From positions 33,849-97,848 of the forward strand of contig CASAUJ010000001.1 of the NCBI GenBank assembly GCA_949118805.1: DNA of 64,000 nucleotides. Reading direction: 5' to 3'. The DNA comes from an uncultured Clostridia bacterium (lineage in GTDB: Bacteria > Bacillota > Clostridia > TANB77 > CAG-508). A model generated the notes under the pieces. The model did not search any database, had not been told where the DNA came from, and worked only from the letters and a program-made list of their open reading frames with translations. The position numbers and the translations under genes are program-made. This document shows, piece after piece, positions 9,263 through 18,407 of this stretch; position 1 is the first letter of the stretch; every line of letters starts with the position of its first letter.

Positions 9263-9820
9263 TTAATTAAATTGATTCATTGCTTTATCAATTCCCTCTT
9301 TTATAATTTCAATTACTGCTTCTTTTGCTAAATTTGTTCCTTTTTCTAGCTTTTCTTTATCTTCTTCTGCAATGGCTCCAATTACATATTCAATTAAGTC
9401 TTCTTTTTCCTCTGGCATACCGATTCCCACTCTTACTCTTTTTAAATTTTGTGTATTCAGTTCATGAACCACTGATTTCATCCCATTATGAGTTCCTGGT
9501 CCACCCATTTTCCTTATTTTAATTTCCCCTGGTGCAATATCAATATCATCATAAACAATGATAATTTGTTCCTCTTCAATTTTATAAAATTGTACAATCT
9601 CTTTCAAACTTTCTCCACTTAAATTCATAAAGGTTTGTGGTTTTAGTAAAATCACTTTTTCTCCTTCTATCATTCCACTTCCAAACAAACCTTTGAATTT
9701 ATTTTTGATAACTTCTATTTCATATTGTTTTGCTAATTTATTAATGGTTTGAAACCCCATATTGTGTCTTGTATTACTATAATCTTTTTCTGGATTTCCC
9801 AATCCTACTATTAAATACAC
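9263..9820 (-). CDS. pth: Peptidyl-tRNA hydrolase
   Basis: Releases tRNA from stalled peptidyl-tRNA. 185 residues, full length. Visible family motifs: VGLGNPEKDYSNTRHNMGF (catalytic His about 20), KPQTFMNLSGES (Asn68 region) and VYDDIDIAPGEIKIRKMGGPGTHNGMKS (catalytic Asp about 93, Asn about 114). The start is GTG at 9820, preceded by AGGA. Given the frameshifting proposed for this organism, which can raise drop-off, Pth is of interest, but its presence is universal in bacteria. Confidence 0.95.
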   Translation of the reverse strand: MYLIVGLGNPEKDYSNTRHNMGFQTINKLAKQYEIEVIKNKFKGLFGSGMIEGEKVILLKPQTFMNLSGESLKEIVQFYKIEEEQIIIVYDDIDIAPGEIKIRKMGGPGTHNGMKSVVHELNTQNLKRVRVGIGMPEEKEDLIEYVIGAIAEEDKEKLEKGTNLAKEAVIEIIKEGIDKAMNQFN

Positions 9821-9925
9821 TATTTTTTCCTACTTTCTTTTGCTTTTTACTATTATCTATTTTAACTTTTTTTCTACTCTTTTTCAAGTTTTTATCTAAA
9901 TTTTCTTTCTTGTTTTTAAAATAAC

Positions 9926-9953
9926 ATCCCCCTCTACCGAAGTAGAGGGGGAT
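9926..9953 (-). terminator. Strong terminator with UUCG loop
   Basis: Perfect 12-bp stem (ATCCCCCTCTAC / GTAGAGGGGGAT); the minus-strand loop is C-UUCG-G, an extra-stable tetraloop. It ends the two-gene module at 9964..10463. Its GC content is well above that of other terminators in the window. Confidence 0.85.
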
Positions 9954-9963
9954 AGAATGGTAA

Positions 9964-10206
9964 TTACAAATGAAATGCATACGAATTGTTGTCACCTTTA
10001 AATTGGGTAAAATTGCCCAATTTACCAGCAAACCTGCGAACTTTCTTTTCCTTCAGTTCCAAGGAAGTATGCACAATAATATTCCTTCCTTCTGTCCTGA
10101 TCATGACAGGCTTTACAGAAAAAATATTTTTAAAAGCCGCTTCTATCCGTGCATTTGTCATTCCCTGACAACCTTTTTGTGGCATAATGCAAATACGATT
10201 TAACAT
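9964..10206 (-). CDS. Small protein, unknown, probably imported
   Basis: 80 residues from ATG at 10206, which has AGGAGG 8 bases upstream; the open frame extends further 5' but without a better start. Visible: MLNRICIMPQKGCQGMTNA near the N terminus, then a basic stretch KEKKVRRFAGKLG. No family recognised. The gene is richer in G+C than its surroundings and contains an in-frame CGG (GCA CGG ATA at 10147..10149). If the host reads CGGA as glycine with +1, this gene would stop one codon later, so its product may not be made full length here. Confidence 0.55.
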   Translation of the reverse strand: MLNRICIMPQKGCQGMTNARIEAAFKNIFSVKPVMIRTEGRNIIVHTSLELKEKKVRRFAGKLGNFTQFKGDNNSYAFHL

Positions 10207-10220
10207 AGCTTCTGCCTCCT

Positions 10221-10463
10221 TTATAAGCAAATTCCGTATTCTGCCTGAAACCAATCAAGGACTTCTTTACGAACTGATCTTGTCAGTTTCTCCGGCCAGT
10301 TATTCAAGATCTTTTCTGCTGTTCGAATCACACTTTCCCGTGCTTCTCCTACCAGCAATCCTGCCTGTGCCTCATCTTTGCAATCGTCCAGATGCCAATC
10401 CAGCTCTTCGACAACGCTTTGTGCAATTCCACTCATTTCTGTGTGAATTTTTCCCATTACCAT
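10221..10463 (-). CDS. Small protein, unknown, probably imported
   Basis: 80 residues, ATG with AGGAGGAAAAGGAA upstream. Visible: VVEELDWHLDDCKDEAQAG, then ARESVIRTAEKILNNWPEKL. Probably helical; family not recognised. It ends 15 bases before the next gene, so the two form a unit closed by the terminator at 9926. Codon use is GC-richer than neighbours, with an in-frame CGG followed by G (GCA CGG GAA, 10338..10340). The unit looks like recent horizontal acquisition. Confidence 0.55.
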   Translation of the reverse strand: MVMGKIHTEMSGIAQSVVEELDWHLDDCKDEAQAGLLVGEARESVIRTAEKILNNWPEKLTRSVRKEVLDWFQAEYGICL

Positions 10464-10621
10464 TTCCTTTTCCTCCTAAAATCAATTATGATTTCTTCTT
10501 GAAAACTCTAGTGAAGCATAAAAAAGAGTATTTCAGAAGTTGTTACAATTTTATTATACCACATTTCACATAAAATTAAAATAGTTTATGTAAAATATCA
10601 ATTATCTTTATTCTTTCTAAA

Positions 10622-11083
10622 TTATTTCTTTATTTGCCACTTTAAAATCGGATATCCTTCATTGTATTTCCATGTTCCATCTGGATTTTGTTCGTCATTT
10701 GTATAGACCTCTCCTAATGTTCCTGCTAATGCTTTTAATTCTGTTTCTGTTTTTTCTACTGCATTCGTATTGTTTAAACCTCCAATTCCTAAATTAGCAG
10801 GGCCCTTCAACTCTGTCGAATTCCAACTTCCAAATCCAACGATTCTCCTGATGAATGTGCTCCTTTGAATCGGTATGTTTACTAATCGTCAAATCCTGTA
10901 ATACTAATTCCAATTTTTCTCTTGCTTCTTGTTCTTCTTGTGAAATTCCTGCTGTTTTTGCCTTACTTAAAATTCCACCTTCTCCTGTTAAAATCGCAAT
11001 GCTCACTCCTGCTAAAATTAAAAGTACAATAATCGTAATCACTAATGCAATAAGAGTATTCCTTTGCTTTTTATGTTTTTCAT
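10622..11083 (-). pseudogene. Broken pilin-like surface protein gene
   Basis: The start at 11083 has a strong AGGAGG, but one T is missing after MKNIKSKGI relative to the paralogue at 11114..12511, so the frame ends at once. The next frame carries the type IV pilin-like helix (LIALVITIIVLLILAGVSIAIL) and TGEGGILSKAKTAG, then runs out near 10795. A third frame holds the tail GFGSWNSTELKGPANLG to YPILKWQIKK, typical of repeat-type surface proteins. Neither break is at CGG, so this is real decay, not the frameshift system. Its parts fit a pilin-anchored surface protein that has lost its middle. Confidence 0.65.
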
Positions 11084-11113
11084 TAGTTCCTCCTTTTTTG
11101 CTCCTATTTTTTA

Positions 11114-12511
11114 TCACATAATATAAAGTGCTGGTCGAAAACCATAGATTGTTCGATTATCAGATATATGCCCACTCCCACGAAAACATACTGGGCGTCC
11201 ATCCACTTGAGCATTGAAACATCCTCCACGGACACTATAGGTTGTATCGATTCGATCAGAAGAAATAATGTAAGATCCCTCCATTGTCCATTCCCACAAA
11301 TTTCCTGCTATATCATATAAATTTTTCCTTTTCACATCTTCACTACTTGCTGTCGTTCGGATTCCATAATAATAATTACTATCTGCTACTGTTGCTTTTT
11401 CCGTTACTGATCCATCCCTTGCTACTAGTAAATATCTTCCTTGTCCTGCTACATAAGTTACTGATGTATTATTACTATAATTTCCCCATGATGTATTTTT
11501 TAGATCAGAATAATTGATTGGATCCGTTGTTACAAATTTCATCATCACATCCCACATGGTTCCTGTTACCATTCCGCTTATCACATATTCTGTATGATAC
11601 ATATTTTTTGTCATTTCTAGTGCTGTTGTATAGTCTGCATGATAATAAGGAATTTCTCCTGCTTTACTTGTGATTTTTCCACTCCTTACTTTGCTGGACA
11701 CAAAATTTCCATTTTGCCAATCCCATCCATATGAATTGGTACTTCCTGTTGAAGTATGCTCAAATTTCACATCATCTGCTAATGTAATATCACTCGTTCC
11801 TGCCTCATATCTTCCAATGTAAAATCCTCCATATTTTCTGATTTGTCCATACTCTGCTGAATTAGTAGAACGATCCCAATCACCCGAAGTTTTATAATTA
11901 TCTCCAAAATCAACCTTCTCATAATCCTTTTCATTACATGGAATCCATACAAATTGATTTCCTTGTAACTCACATTGTTCTTTATTCACAGTTCCATCCG
12001 TATTATAGACTACTCCTGTTGGCACATCTTCGATTCCTTTATATTTATTTTTATCACTTTGATGATCTGATATAACAACTCCTGTCGTTAATGTTCCCCC
12101 TACATAATAAAATCCATAAGGTACTGGAATCGTATTTCCCTTTCCATCTGAAGTAGCATATACATTGGTAATTCTCCTACTTGGAATTACCACATTTCCC
12201 TCTTTTGTCTCTACTTCATTAGGAGTCGCTGTATACCATCTACTTGGTATTTTTACAATCGTTCCTGCCTCCATATCGGTTGTATTTTCTGGTAGTTCTT
12301 TCCCATAGGTTCCTAATAATTCCTCATATTGCTTTAAAATCTCATTTTCTTCTTTTTCTGCTTGTTCACTTCTTTCCTTAGCAAGTTTTGCTTTCTCCAG
12401 AATTCCATCTTCTCCTGTTAAGACAACAATACTCACTCCTGCTAAAATTAAAAGTACAATAATCGTAATCACTAATGCAATAAGAGTAATTCCTTTTTCC
12501 ATTTTTTTCAT
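11114..12511 (-). CDS. Pilin-like helix fused to FGE-sulfatase domain
   Basis: 465 residues. The N terminus has a 7-residue leader ending in Gly and a prepilin-like hydrophobic helix (GITLIALVITIIVLLILAG, about 7-30), then a charged coiled part (to about 75). From about 190 it matches the formylglycine-generating/SUMF1 fold: GGFYIGRYEAG (about 230), NLYDIAGNLWEWTMEG (about 400), VRGGCFN and FRGSGHISDNRTIYGFRPAL. It is probably exposed on the cell surface. The FGE fold also occurs in ligand-binding variable proteins, so enzymatic activity is not assured. The stop is TGA immediately followed by TAA, one of only two TGA stops seen among intact genes. Confidence 0.75.
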   Translation of the reverse strand: MKKMEKGITLIALVITIIVLLILAGVSIVVLTGEDGILEKAKLAKERSEQAEKEENEILKQYEELLGTYGKELPENTTDMEAGTIVKIPSRWYTATPNEVETKEGNVVIPSRRITNVYATSDGKGNTIPVPYGFYYVGGTLTTGVVISDHQSDKNKYKGIEDVPTGVVYNTDGTVNKEQCELQGNQFVWIPCNEKDYEKVDFGDNYKTSGDWDRSTNSAEYGQIRKYGGFYIGRYEAGTSDITLADDVKFEHTSTGSTNSYGWDWQNGNFVSSKVRSGKITSKAGEIPYYHADYTTALEMTKNMYHTEYVISGMVTGTMWDVMMKFVTTDPINYSDLKNTSWGNYSNNTSVTYVAGQGRYLLVARDGSVTEKATVADSNYYYGIRTTASSEDVKRKNLYDIAGNLWEWTMEGSYIISSDRIDTTYSVRGGCFNAQVDGRPVCFRGSGHISDNRTIYGFRPALYIM

Positions 12512-12681
12512 CCTTATTCAATCCTCTCTTTTCCTTTGTTTCTTAGTTTTTCCAGTTTTCCTTTTCCTATTCTTCTTTCAGGTTCATTATATAAAACGTT
12601 TTTATCATTGTCAATGATATTTAGTATTTCTTTTCCTTCCATTTCTTCGAAATAAAAAATTTATAAAGTTTTTTAGACAAC

Positions 12682-12704
12682 AAAAAAAGCACTATCAAGT
12701 GCCT
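12682..12704 (-). terminator. Terminator of spoVG
   Basis: Minus strand GCACT-TGAT-AGTGC followed by seven T, 17 bases after the spoVG stop. Confidence 0.8.
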
Positions 12705-12720
12705 TCTTTATCTTTATTCA

Positions 12721-13002
12721 TTATTCAGCTGATTCAGCTGATTCATCTGCTTCTGGAGCTTCATAAGCTTCTAAAATAGCTTTTTGAATTTTTTCTCTCG
12801 TTTCAGCATTGATTGGATGAGCTATATCTTTGAATTCTCCGTTTGGAGTTTTTCTACTTGGCATAGCTATAAATAATCCATTTTGACTTTCGATAACTTT
12901 AATATCATGAATTACAAATTCGTTATCGAATGTTACAGAAGCAACAGCTTTCATTCTGTTTTCTGAATTTACTTTTCTTAAACGTACATCTGTAATTTGC
13001 AT
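12721..13002 (-). CDS. spoVG: Septation/regulatory protein SpoVG
   Basis: 93 residues. The SpoVG signature is visible: [48 protein letters not shown] and [17 protein letters not shown]. SpoVG is a small nucleic-acid binding regulator that affects cell division and sporulation in Firmicutes. It ends in a short Glu/Ala/Ser tail. It is a single gene with its own terminator. The 322-base gap to murC holds divergent promoters. Confidence 0.95.
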   Translation of the reverse strand: MQITDVRLRKVNSENRMKAVASVTFDNEFVIHDIKVIESQNGLFIAMPSRKTPNGEFKDIAHPINAETREKIQKAILEAYEAPEADESAESAE

Positions 13003-13324
13003 TCTAAGTGCACCTACCTTCCTTAAGTTTTAATAATATTATTTTGTACATATCTTTTGTAACTTATGTACAATTATATTATTCTTCATAAAAAAAGTTT
13101 TTCCTTCTTTTTTTTACAAAAAAATTATATTTTATAAAATTTTTGTAAATTCAACTTGTAACCATCTTTTTCTATTCTGCATATCTTATTTATCATATCT
13201 TAAAATTTCCTTCAAAATTTAAACGAAAGTATTGAATTTTTAGATAGATAATTATATAATTTACCTGCTAAAGAAGGAATTGTTATCCATTATTTCTTTT
13301 AGCTAGAAAAAGGAGTGTTAATAA
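13003..13324. other. Intergenic region spoVG/murC
   Basis: 322 bases, very A/T-rich. Apart from the spoVG ribosome site region (13003..13025) and the murC promoter at 13232..13260, I see no gene, repeat or clear RNA structure. The spoVG promoter must lie here but I cannot place it. Confidence 0.5.
13232..13260 (+). promoter_or_regulatory. Sigma-A type promoter for murC
   Basis: TTGAAT, 17-base spacer, TATAAT, 65 bases upstream of the murC ATG, which has AAGGAG. Confidence 0.7.
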
Positions 13325-14710
13325 ATGCCAAATATCGATACTATCAAAAAATATCAAAAAATATATATGCTTGGAATTGGTGGCGTTAGTATGAGTGGAA
13401 TCGCAGCCATTCTAAAAAATTGGGGATTTTCTGTTGCTGGTTCTGATTCTTCTGATTCTGAAAATGTCCAATCCTTAATTGAAAAAGGTATAAAAGTCAC
13501 CATAGGACATAACTTAGAAGAACTTTCCACTTCTGATTTAGTGGTTTATTCTGCCGCTATCCAAGATGATGACCCTGAAATTTTAGAAGCTCATCGTTTG
13601 CATATTCCTACTATTGAAAGAGCAGATTTTTTAGGGGAATTAACTCGTTGTTATAAAGATACTATTTGTATTTCTGGTACCCATGGAAAAACCACTACTA
13701 CTTCTATGGTTGCTCTTTGTTTTTTAGAAGCTTTAAAAGATCCTAGTATTCAAGTCGGTGCTTATCTAAAACCATTAAAAGGAAATTATAAAGTAGGAAA
13801 TAGTGATCATTTTATTATTGAAGCTTGTGAATATGTAGAAAGTTTCTTAAAATTTAGTCCTAAAGCAGAAATCATTTTAAACATTGATAATGATCATTTA
13901 GATTATTTCAAAACTTTCGAAAATATTAAAAATGCTTTTATTAAATATGTCAAACTCTTACCACAAGATGGTGTTTTAGTTTTAAATGCAGATGACCCTA
14001 ATTGCTTGGATTTAGCTTCTTATACCAATATTCTACCAATTACTTATGGAATCGAAAACAAAAAAGCTGATTATTTAGCTAAAAATATACACTTTGATAG
14101 GGATGGCTTTGCAGAATTTGATGTTTTTTATAAAAATGAATTTTTTGAAACTATAAAATTATCCATACCAGGAACTCACAATGTATTAAATGCTTTATCG
14201 TGTATTGCCTTATGTACCCATTATGGAATTGGAAAAGAAGCACTCAAAATTGCTTTATCAAATTTTACGGGTGCTCATAGAAGATTTGAATTTAAAGGAA
14301 AAATTGATCATAAAGTTAGTGTTTATGATGATTATGGGCATCATCCTACTGAAATTTTAGCCACAGCCAAAGCTCTTTCTCATAAAAATTTTCATCAATC
14401 TTGGGTTGTTTTCCAACCACATACTTACAGTAGAACCAAAAACTTATTGGAAGAATTTGCTACTAGTTTATTAAATTTTGATCATATTATCATATTGGAT
14501 ATTTATGCGGCACGAGAAAAAAACACTCATAATGTCACTTCAAAAGATTTAGTCAACCAATTACTTAATATTGGAAAAAATGCAAATTATATTCCAGATT
14601 TTAAAGATTGTGTTTCCTTTTTAAAAAATCAGGTACAAGAAAATGATATTGTTATTACATTAGGAGCAGGTACTGTTACAGAAATTGGTCCTATGTTAAT
14701 ACAAGATTAA
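13325..14710 (+). CDS. murC: UDP-N-acetylmuramate--L-alanine ligase
   Basis: ATP-dependent ligase adding L-Ala to UDP-MurNAc in peptidoglycan synthesis. 461 residues. Visible: MLGIGGVSMSGIA (UDP-binding Rossmann motif, about 16-28), SGTHGKTTTTSM (P-loop, about 118-129), EACEYVESFL, the NIDNDHLDY motif and the C-terminal DDYGHHPTEI (about 336) with FQPHTYSRT. All family motifs are intact. It stands alone on the plus strand between minus-strand spoVG and spoIVB, with its own promoter and a shared terminator at 14723. Confidence 0.96.
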   Translation: MPNIDTIKKYQKIYMLGIGGVSMSGIAAILKNWGFSVAGSDSSDSENVQSLIEKGIKVTIGHNLEELSTSDLVVYSAAIQDDDPEILEAHRLHIPTIERADFLGELTRCYKDTICISGTHGKTTTTSMVALCFLEALKDPSIQVGAYLKPLKGNYKVGNSDHFIIEACEYVESFLKFSPKAEIILNIDNDHLDYFKTFENIKNAFIKYVKLLPQDGVLVLNADDPNCLDLASYTNILPITYGIENKKADYLAKNIHFDRDGFAEFDVFYKNEFFETIKLSIPGTHNVLNALSCIALCTHYGIGKEALKIALSNFTGAHRRFEFKGKIDHKVSVYDDYGHHPTEILATAKALSHKNFHQSWVVFQPHTYSRTKNLLEEFATSLLNFDHIIILDIYAAREKNTHNVTSKDLVNQLLNIGKNANYIPDFKDCVSFLKNQVQENDIVITLGAGTVTEIGPMLIQD

Positions 14711-14722
14711 TCTAAAAAATAA

Positions 14723-14742
14723 AAAGTAGCATATGCTACTTT
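14723..14742. terminator. Bidirectional terminator murC/spoIVB
   Basis: Perfect palindrome AAAGTAGCAT / ATGCTACTTT flanked by A-rich and T-rich tracts, between convergent genes. Confidence 0.85.
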
Positions 14743-14761
14743 ATTTTTTGCTTGCTGAAAT

Positions 14762-16000
14762 TTAAAGAATCTCCTTCGATTGTTTTATCATAATATCTCC
14801 AAAAACAGCATATCCTTCTTGTGGATTATTTACCAAAACATGAGTAACAGCTCCTACAAACTTACCATTTTGGATTACAGGTGAACCAGACATACCTTGT
14901 ATAATTCCTCCCGTTTTTTCTAATAGTCTTTTATCTGTGACTTTTATTTGCATACTTTTATTATCATAATTATTTTCTTTATATATTTTCTGAATTTCAA
15001 TTTCATACTCTTCTACCTTCTGATTATCTAAACTACATAATATCGTAGCTTTTCCTAACTGTATTTCCTCTCTTAAGGCTACTTCCATTTCTTTTGACCA
15101 ATCCATGTCTAAACTAGTTAAATTTTCAACCGTTCCATAAATTCCAAATTTACTATTTTTATAAATTTTTCCTATATTTTTCTGATTTTCAACTGTTCCT
15201 TGTATTTTTCCTGGTGCTCCACTTTCTCCTTTGGTAATATTCAATACTCTTGTTGTCACAAATTCGCCTGAAGCAATATGAATTAATTCCTCTGTATCAA
15301 TATCTGTTATCCCATGACCTAATGCTCCAAATGTTTTACTTGTTGGCTCATAAAAAGTTACGGTTCCAACACCTGCTGCACTATCTCTTACCCATAACCC
15401 TAACTTATATTCATTGTTACTAGTTTTCACTGGTTCGATACTACATTCTTTTACTTCTTCCTCTTGGATATATTTTATTTTTACTGGTTGTCCTTGTGCC
15501 TCTTTCACATTTTGCATCAAATCTTTGGTGGAAGTAATTTCTTTGTTATTAACTTGTGTAATGGTATCTCCTTCTTTAATTCCTGTTTTCTCATATGGTT
15601 TGTATTTCTTATGGTCCATTCCTTCTATCTCAGACATACCTACTACTAAAACTCCATTTGTATATAATTTTACACCTGCTATTTTTCCTACTGGTATTAC
15701 TTTTGTTCTAGGAAGAACATCGACTTTGACATCTTTCAATTTTATGTGATCAAACAAACTTACTTGCCAAGTTGTATTTCCAGATTTTTCACTTACTGCT
15801 TTTGTTTGATCTTTTGCTACTGTTTCCATGGTTCCCCAATCTGCTTTTATTTCCATTCCTAATAATGTTTTTAAGTGAATGTTTTCTCCTTCAAAAATCA
15901 CCAAATGATTTGGAATACTTTCAATAGCTAATGTATAAGCATAAATTATCATCAAAAAAAATACTAATAATAGCTTGGTTATCTTTTTTGTTTTTTTCAT
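14762..16000 (-). CDS. spoIVB: SpoIV B serine peptidase (S55)
   Basis: Forespore-secreted peptidase that signals across the intermembrane space to start sigma-K processing. 412 residues: signal/anchor helix (about 9-27), PDZ domain (about 110-200, with KTGIKEGDTITQVNN), then the S55 domain with the conserved GHGITD (catalytic His, about 234) and GMSGSPVIQNGKFVGAVTHV (catalytic Ser about 377). It marks the organism as a genuine spore former. A sigma-G-like promoter lies upstream at 16030..16059. Confidence 0.93.
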   Translation of the reverse strand: MKKTKKITKLLLVFFLMIIYAYTLAIESIPNHLVIFEGENIHLKTLLGMEIKADWGTMETVAKDQTKAVSEKSGNTTWQVSLFDHIKLKDVKVDVLPRTKVIPVGKIAGVKLYTNGVLVVGMSEIEGMDHKKYKPYEKTGIKEGDTITQVNNKEITSTKDLMQNVKEAQGQPVKIKYIQEEEVKECSIEPVKTSNNEYKLGLWVRDSAAGVGTVTFYEPTSKTFGALGHGITDIDTEELIHIASGEFVTTRVLNITKGESGAPGKIQGTVENQKNIGKIYKNSKFGIYGTVENLTSLDMDWSKEMEVALREEIQLGKATILCSLDNQKVEEYEIEIQKIYKENNYDNKSMQIKVTDKRLLEKTGGIIQGMSGSPVIQNGKFVGAVTHVLVNNPQEGYAVFGDIMIKQSKEIL

Positions 16001-16029
16001 AAAAAACTCCTTACCTTTTTTGCTATTAT

Positions 16030-16059
16030 TAGTATAAACTTTTCAAAAATTTTTATACA
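16030..16059 (-). promoter_or_regulatory. Possible sigma-G promoter for spoIVB
   Basis: Minus strand TGTATA, 17-base spacer, TATACTA. The shape fits forespore-specific sigma-F/sigma-G promoters, which agrees with spoIVB timing, but sequence here is so A/T-rich that chance matches are possible. Confidence 0.45.
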
Positions 16060-16080
16060 ATTTTTAAAATTGTATAAAAA

Positions 16081-17784
16081 TTATGTACTTACTCCAAATT
16101 TTGCTTTTAATTTTTCAGGATCATGATTGGTTTTATACATACCATATCGCTCTCTTCCTAATGCTGTAAAATAGCTTTGTGCTAATTTCCCCCCTTTTTC
16201 TTGCATATATTGATACAAATTATTAGATTCATTTACATTCGTTTGTGTTACAATACTTGTATAACAACCTAACTCTGTCTTAGGAAAGAAATAGTGCTTG
16301 GTATCATTCCTCATTACTGATTTTCTTTCAAAATCAATATTCAATATTCCTTCTTTAATATCATTATTTCCTACTAAATCATTGTCACTTGCTCGATGAT
16401 ATTGTCCATCCTTTGTTATCATATAAATAGAATCTTCACTTACTACTTCTCCATTCTTGTTATTGTTAACAATTGCATATCCATTGTATATTTTTCCACC
16501 TATATTAAGTCCTTGTAAAAAGCTAATAATGGAAACATTATTTACAATTTTATCCCATTCATCTTCTTTCAATTTTGGCATTTGAAAATTAGCTGTTACC
16601 CCTGAATAATTATTATAATTGGCAATAGCAATGGATAGATTCTTTTCAATGGCATAACGAATTACATCTAATCTTTGTTGATTAAAATTAGAATCTGGAT
16701 CCTCTAAACTTTTATTTTGATGATCAAATATTAAATAAGGTGTTCTTCCAAAAGAATTTAAAGTTTTATTTCCTTTTTCATCTACTGCATCATTTGAACT
16801 TAATCCACTTAAATTATAACCATCTTGTTTTACTTCTCCATTGCTATTGGTATAAGTTTGTTTTAACATTCTTTGTGTAAAATCATAAGCTTCTTTATAA
16901 TATTCAATAGCTGGTGTTGTGGTAGGATTAAACTGTTCTTGTTTATACTTTTCTCCTCCTAGCAAAGAGAACCAGGATCCATCTGTATCTTGATAATATT
17001 TTACTCCATTTAATTTAATATATCGGTGAGATTGAATGCGATTGGTAGTTGGATGATATATATTTTCTTCTACTTGGTCATTTTCATTAATTCGGATTCC
17101 ACGATATTTTACTTCATTTCCATTTATCGTAATGTTATCTAATAAATACCCATGGTCCAATACCCATTGTCCATTCACTTTCCCTTGAATGGTAATATAG
17201 TTATCTAAGGAATAAGTAATTACAAAATCATGATTAACTCCTAACTGATAGCGACAACTATAATAAATATAAGGTTTTAACCCTGACAATTTTTCTCCTT
17301 GTTTATAAGTTGCCTCTGGATTTCCTTGATGTAAAATTTCGGCATCGCTTTTTAAGGTTGTTTCTCCTGTTTGTTCATTTATAATTACTTCATTTTCATT
17401 GGTATCATCTAATGTATTCGTATAAGGGGAATAAATATAATAGCCATCATACATGGTATAAACTAATGCTGGTACATAATCTGATAAGATATTTTGATTA
17501 TATCCTGACATATTAAAATGACTGGCTACTGAATTAAAAAAAGTATTAGCCGAAGCTTCAATATCACGCAATTTAGAATTGGATAAGTCAGAAGTATCAT
17601 TATTAATAGTATTTAATTGAAATGCTTTTAAAGCATCTGCTGTTGCACTGCTTAATTTAGAATCATATAAAATTTGTAATCCTAATGTCTTTGTTTGATT
17701 TCTTGTATAATTACTTAATATTACTGAAATTGGTAATATGATAATAATAAATATAATCGCTAAATTTTCTATTTTCATGGTCAT
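16081..17784 (-). CDS. Tad-cluster membrane-anchored protein, unknown
   Basis: 567 residues. One N-terminal membrane helix (about 7-23, LAIIFIIIILPISVILS), then a large, probably extracytoplasmic domain rich in Asn and Tyr. No known family recognised. It is the last gene of the Tad-like operon (27978 down to 16081). The layout of helix at the N terminus then a long outside region is like a pseudopilin or TadE/TadG-type protein; I infer a minor pilin or adhesin role. Alternative ATG two codons in (MKIEN). Confidence 0.6.
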   Translation of the reverse strand: MTMKIENLAIIFIIIILPISVILSNYTRNQTKTLGLQILYDSKLSSATADALKAFQLNTINNDTSDLSNSKLRDIEASANTFFNSVASHFNMSGYNQNILSDYVPALVYTMYDGYYIYSPYTNTLDDTNENEVIINEQTGETTLKSDAEILHQGNPEATYKQGEKLSGLKPYIYYSCRYQLGVNHDFVITYSLDNYITIQGKVNGQWVLDHGYLLDNITINGNEVKYRGIRINENDQVEENIYHPTTNRIQSHRYIKLNGVKYYQDTDGSWFSLLGGEKYKQEQFNPTTTPAIEYYKEAYDFTQRMLKQTYTNSNGEVKQDGYNLSGLSSNDAVDEKGNKTLNSFGRTPYLIFDHQNKSLEDPDSNFNQQRLDVIRYAIEKNLSIAIANYNNYSGVTANFQMPKLKEDEWDKIVNNVSIISFLQGLNIGGKIYNGYAIVNNNKNGEVVSEDSIYMITKDGQYHRASDNDLVGNNDIKEGILNIDFERKSVMRNDTKHYFFPKTELGCYTSIVTQTNVNESNNLYQYMQEKGGKLAQSYFTALGRERYGMYKTNHDPEKLKAKFGVST

Positions 17785-17844
17785 CTTTCCTTTGTATTAT
17801 TAAATAAGCTTGTAATGAAATTATTACAAGCCATTTTTTCTATT

Positions 17845-18369
17845 TTACTTTCCTGTTCCATTTGCTGTAACCATAACCGTTTGGTCTCCACCTAATACAT
17901 AAGTATCGTCTCCTACTACTGTATAAAAGAAATTCTTTAATTGTTGTGATAATGTCATATTAGTATTTTTTGCATTAACAGAAAATATATCTCCTTCTTT
18001 TAAAGCTAATGCTTTTCCAGATTTTATACTATCTAAAATTTGTACCGTGTACATAGAATAATATACATTCTCTCCTATTTTCGTAGTCTGAGCAATGGTT
18101 GTCTTTTTCCCTGGATTTTCATCTAGTACTTTTACCTCCATTTCAATCTCAAAACTATTTCCAGTAGCAGAAATGGTTTCTAAAAGTTTGTCATATTTCT
18201 CCATTGATATAATTCCTGTTTTTCCCACATCATCTGCAAATTTTGCTATTTCTGCTTGGACAGCTGTTTGTACCACATCGTCTGTTCGATCAGCCATTGT
18301 CATGAGTGGAAATACAAACATTAAAACAGCTGCTAATCCAATTGCAATTATAGTTGATAATGTATCCAT
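17845..18369 (-). CDS. Tad-cluster pilin-like protein, unknown
   Basis: 174 residues. N-terminal helix (about 4-25, LSTIIAIGLAAVLMFVFPLM), then a domain with many beta-type residues (EIEMEVKVLDENPGKKTTIAQT, YYSMYTVQIL). No leader peptide before the helix. Family not recognised. It sits 60 bases downstream of the 18408..19013 gene in the same operon and is presumably a minor pilin. Confidence 0.55.
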   Translation of the reverse strand: MDTLSTIIAIGLAAVLMFVFPLMTMADRTDDVVQTAVQAEIAKFADDVGKTGIISMEKYDKLLETISATGNSFEIEMEVKVLDENPGKKTTIAQTTKIGENVYYSMYTVQILDSIKSGKALALKEGDIFSVNAKNTNMTLSQQLKNFFYTVVGDDTYVLGGDQTVMVTANGTGK

Positions 18370-18407
18370 ATTCCTTCCTCCTTTATTCTATCTTTCTTAA
18401 TAAGAAT

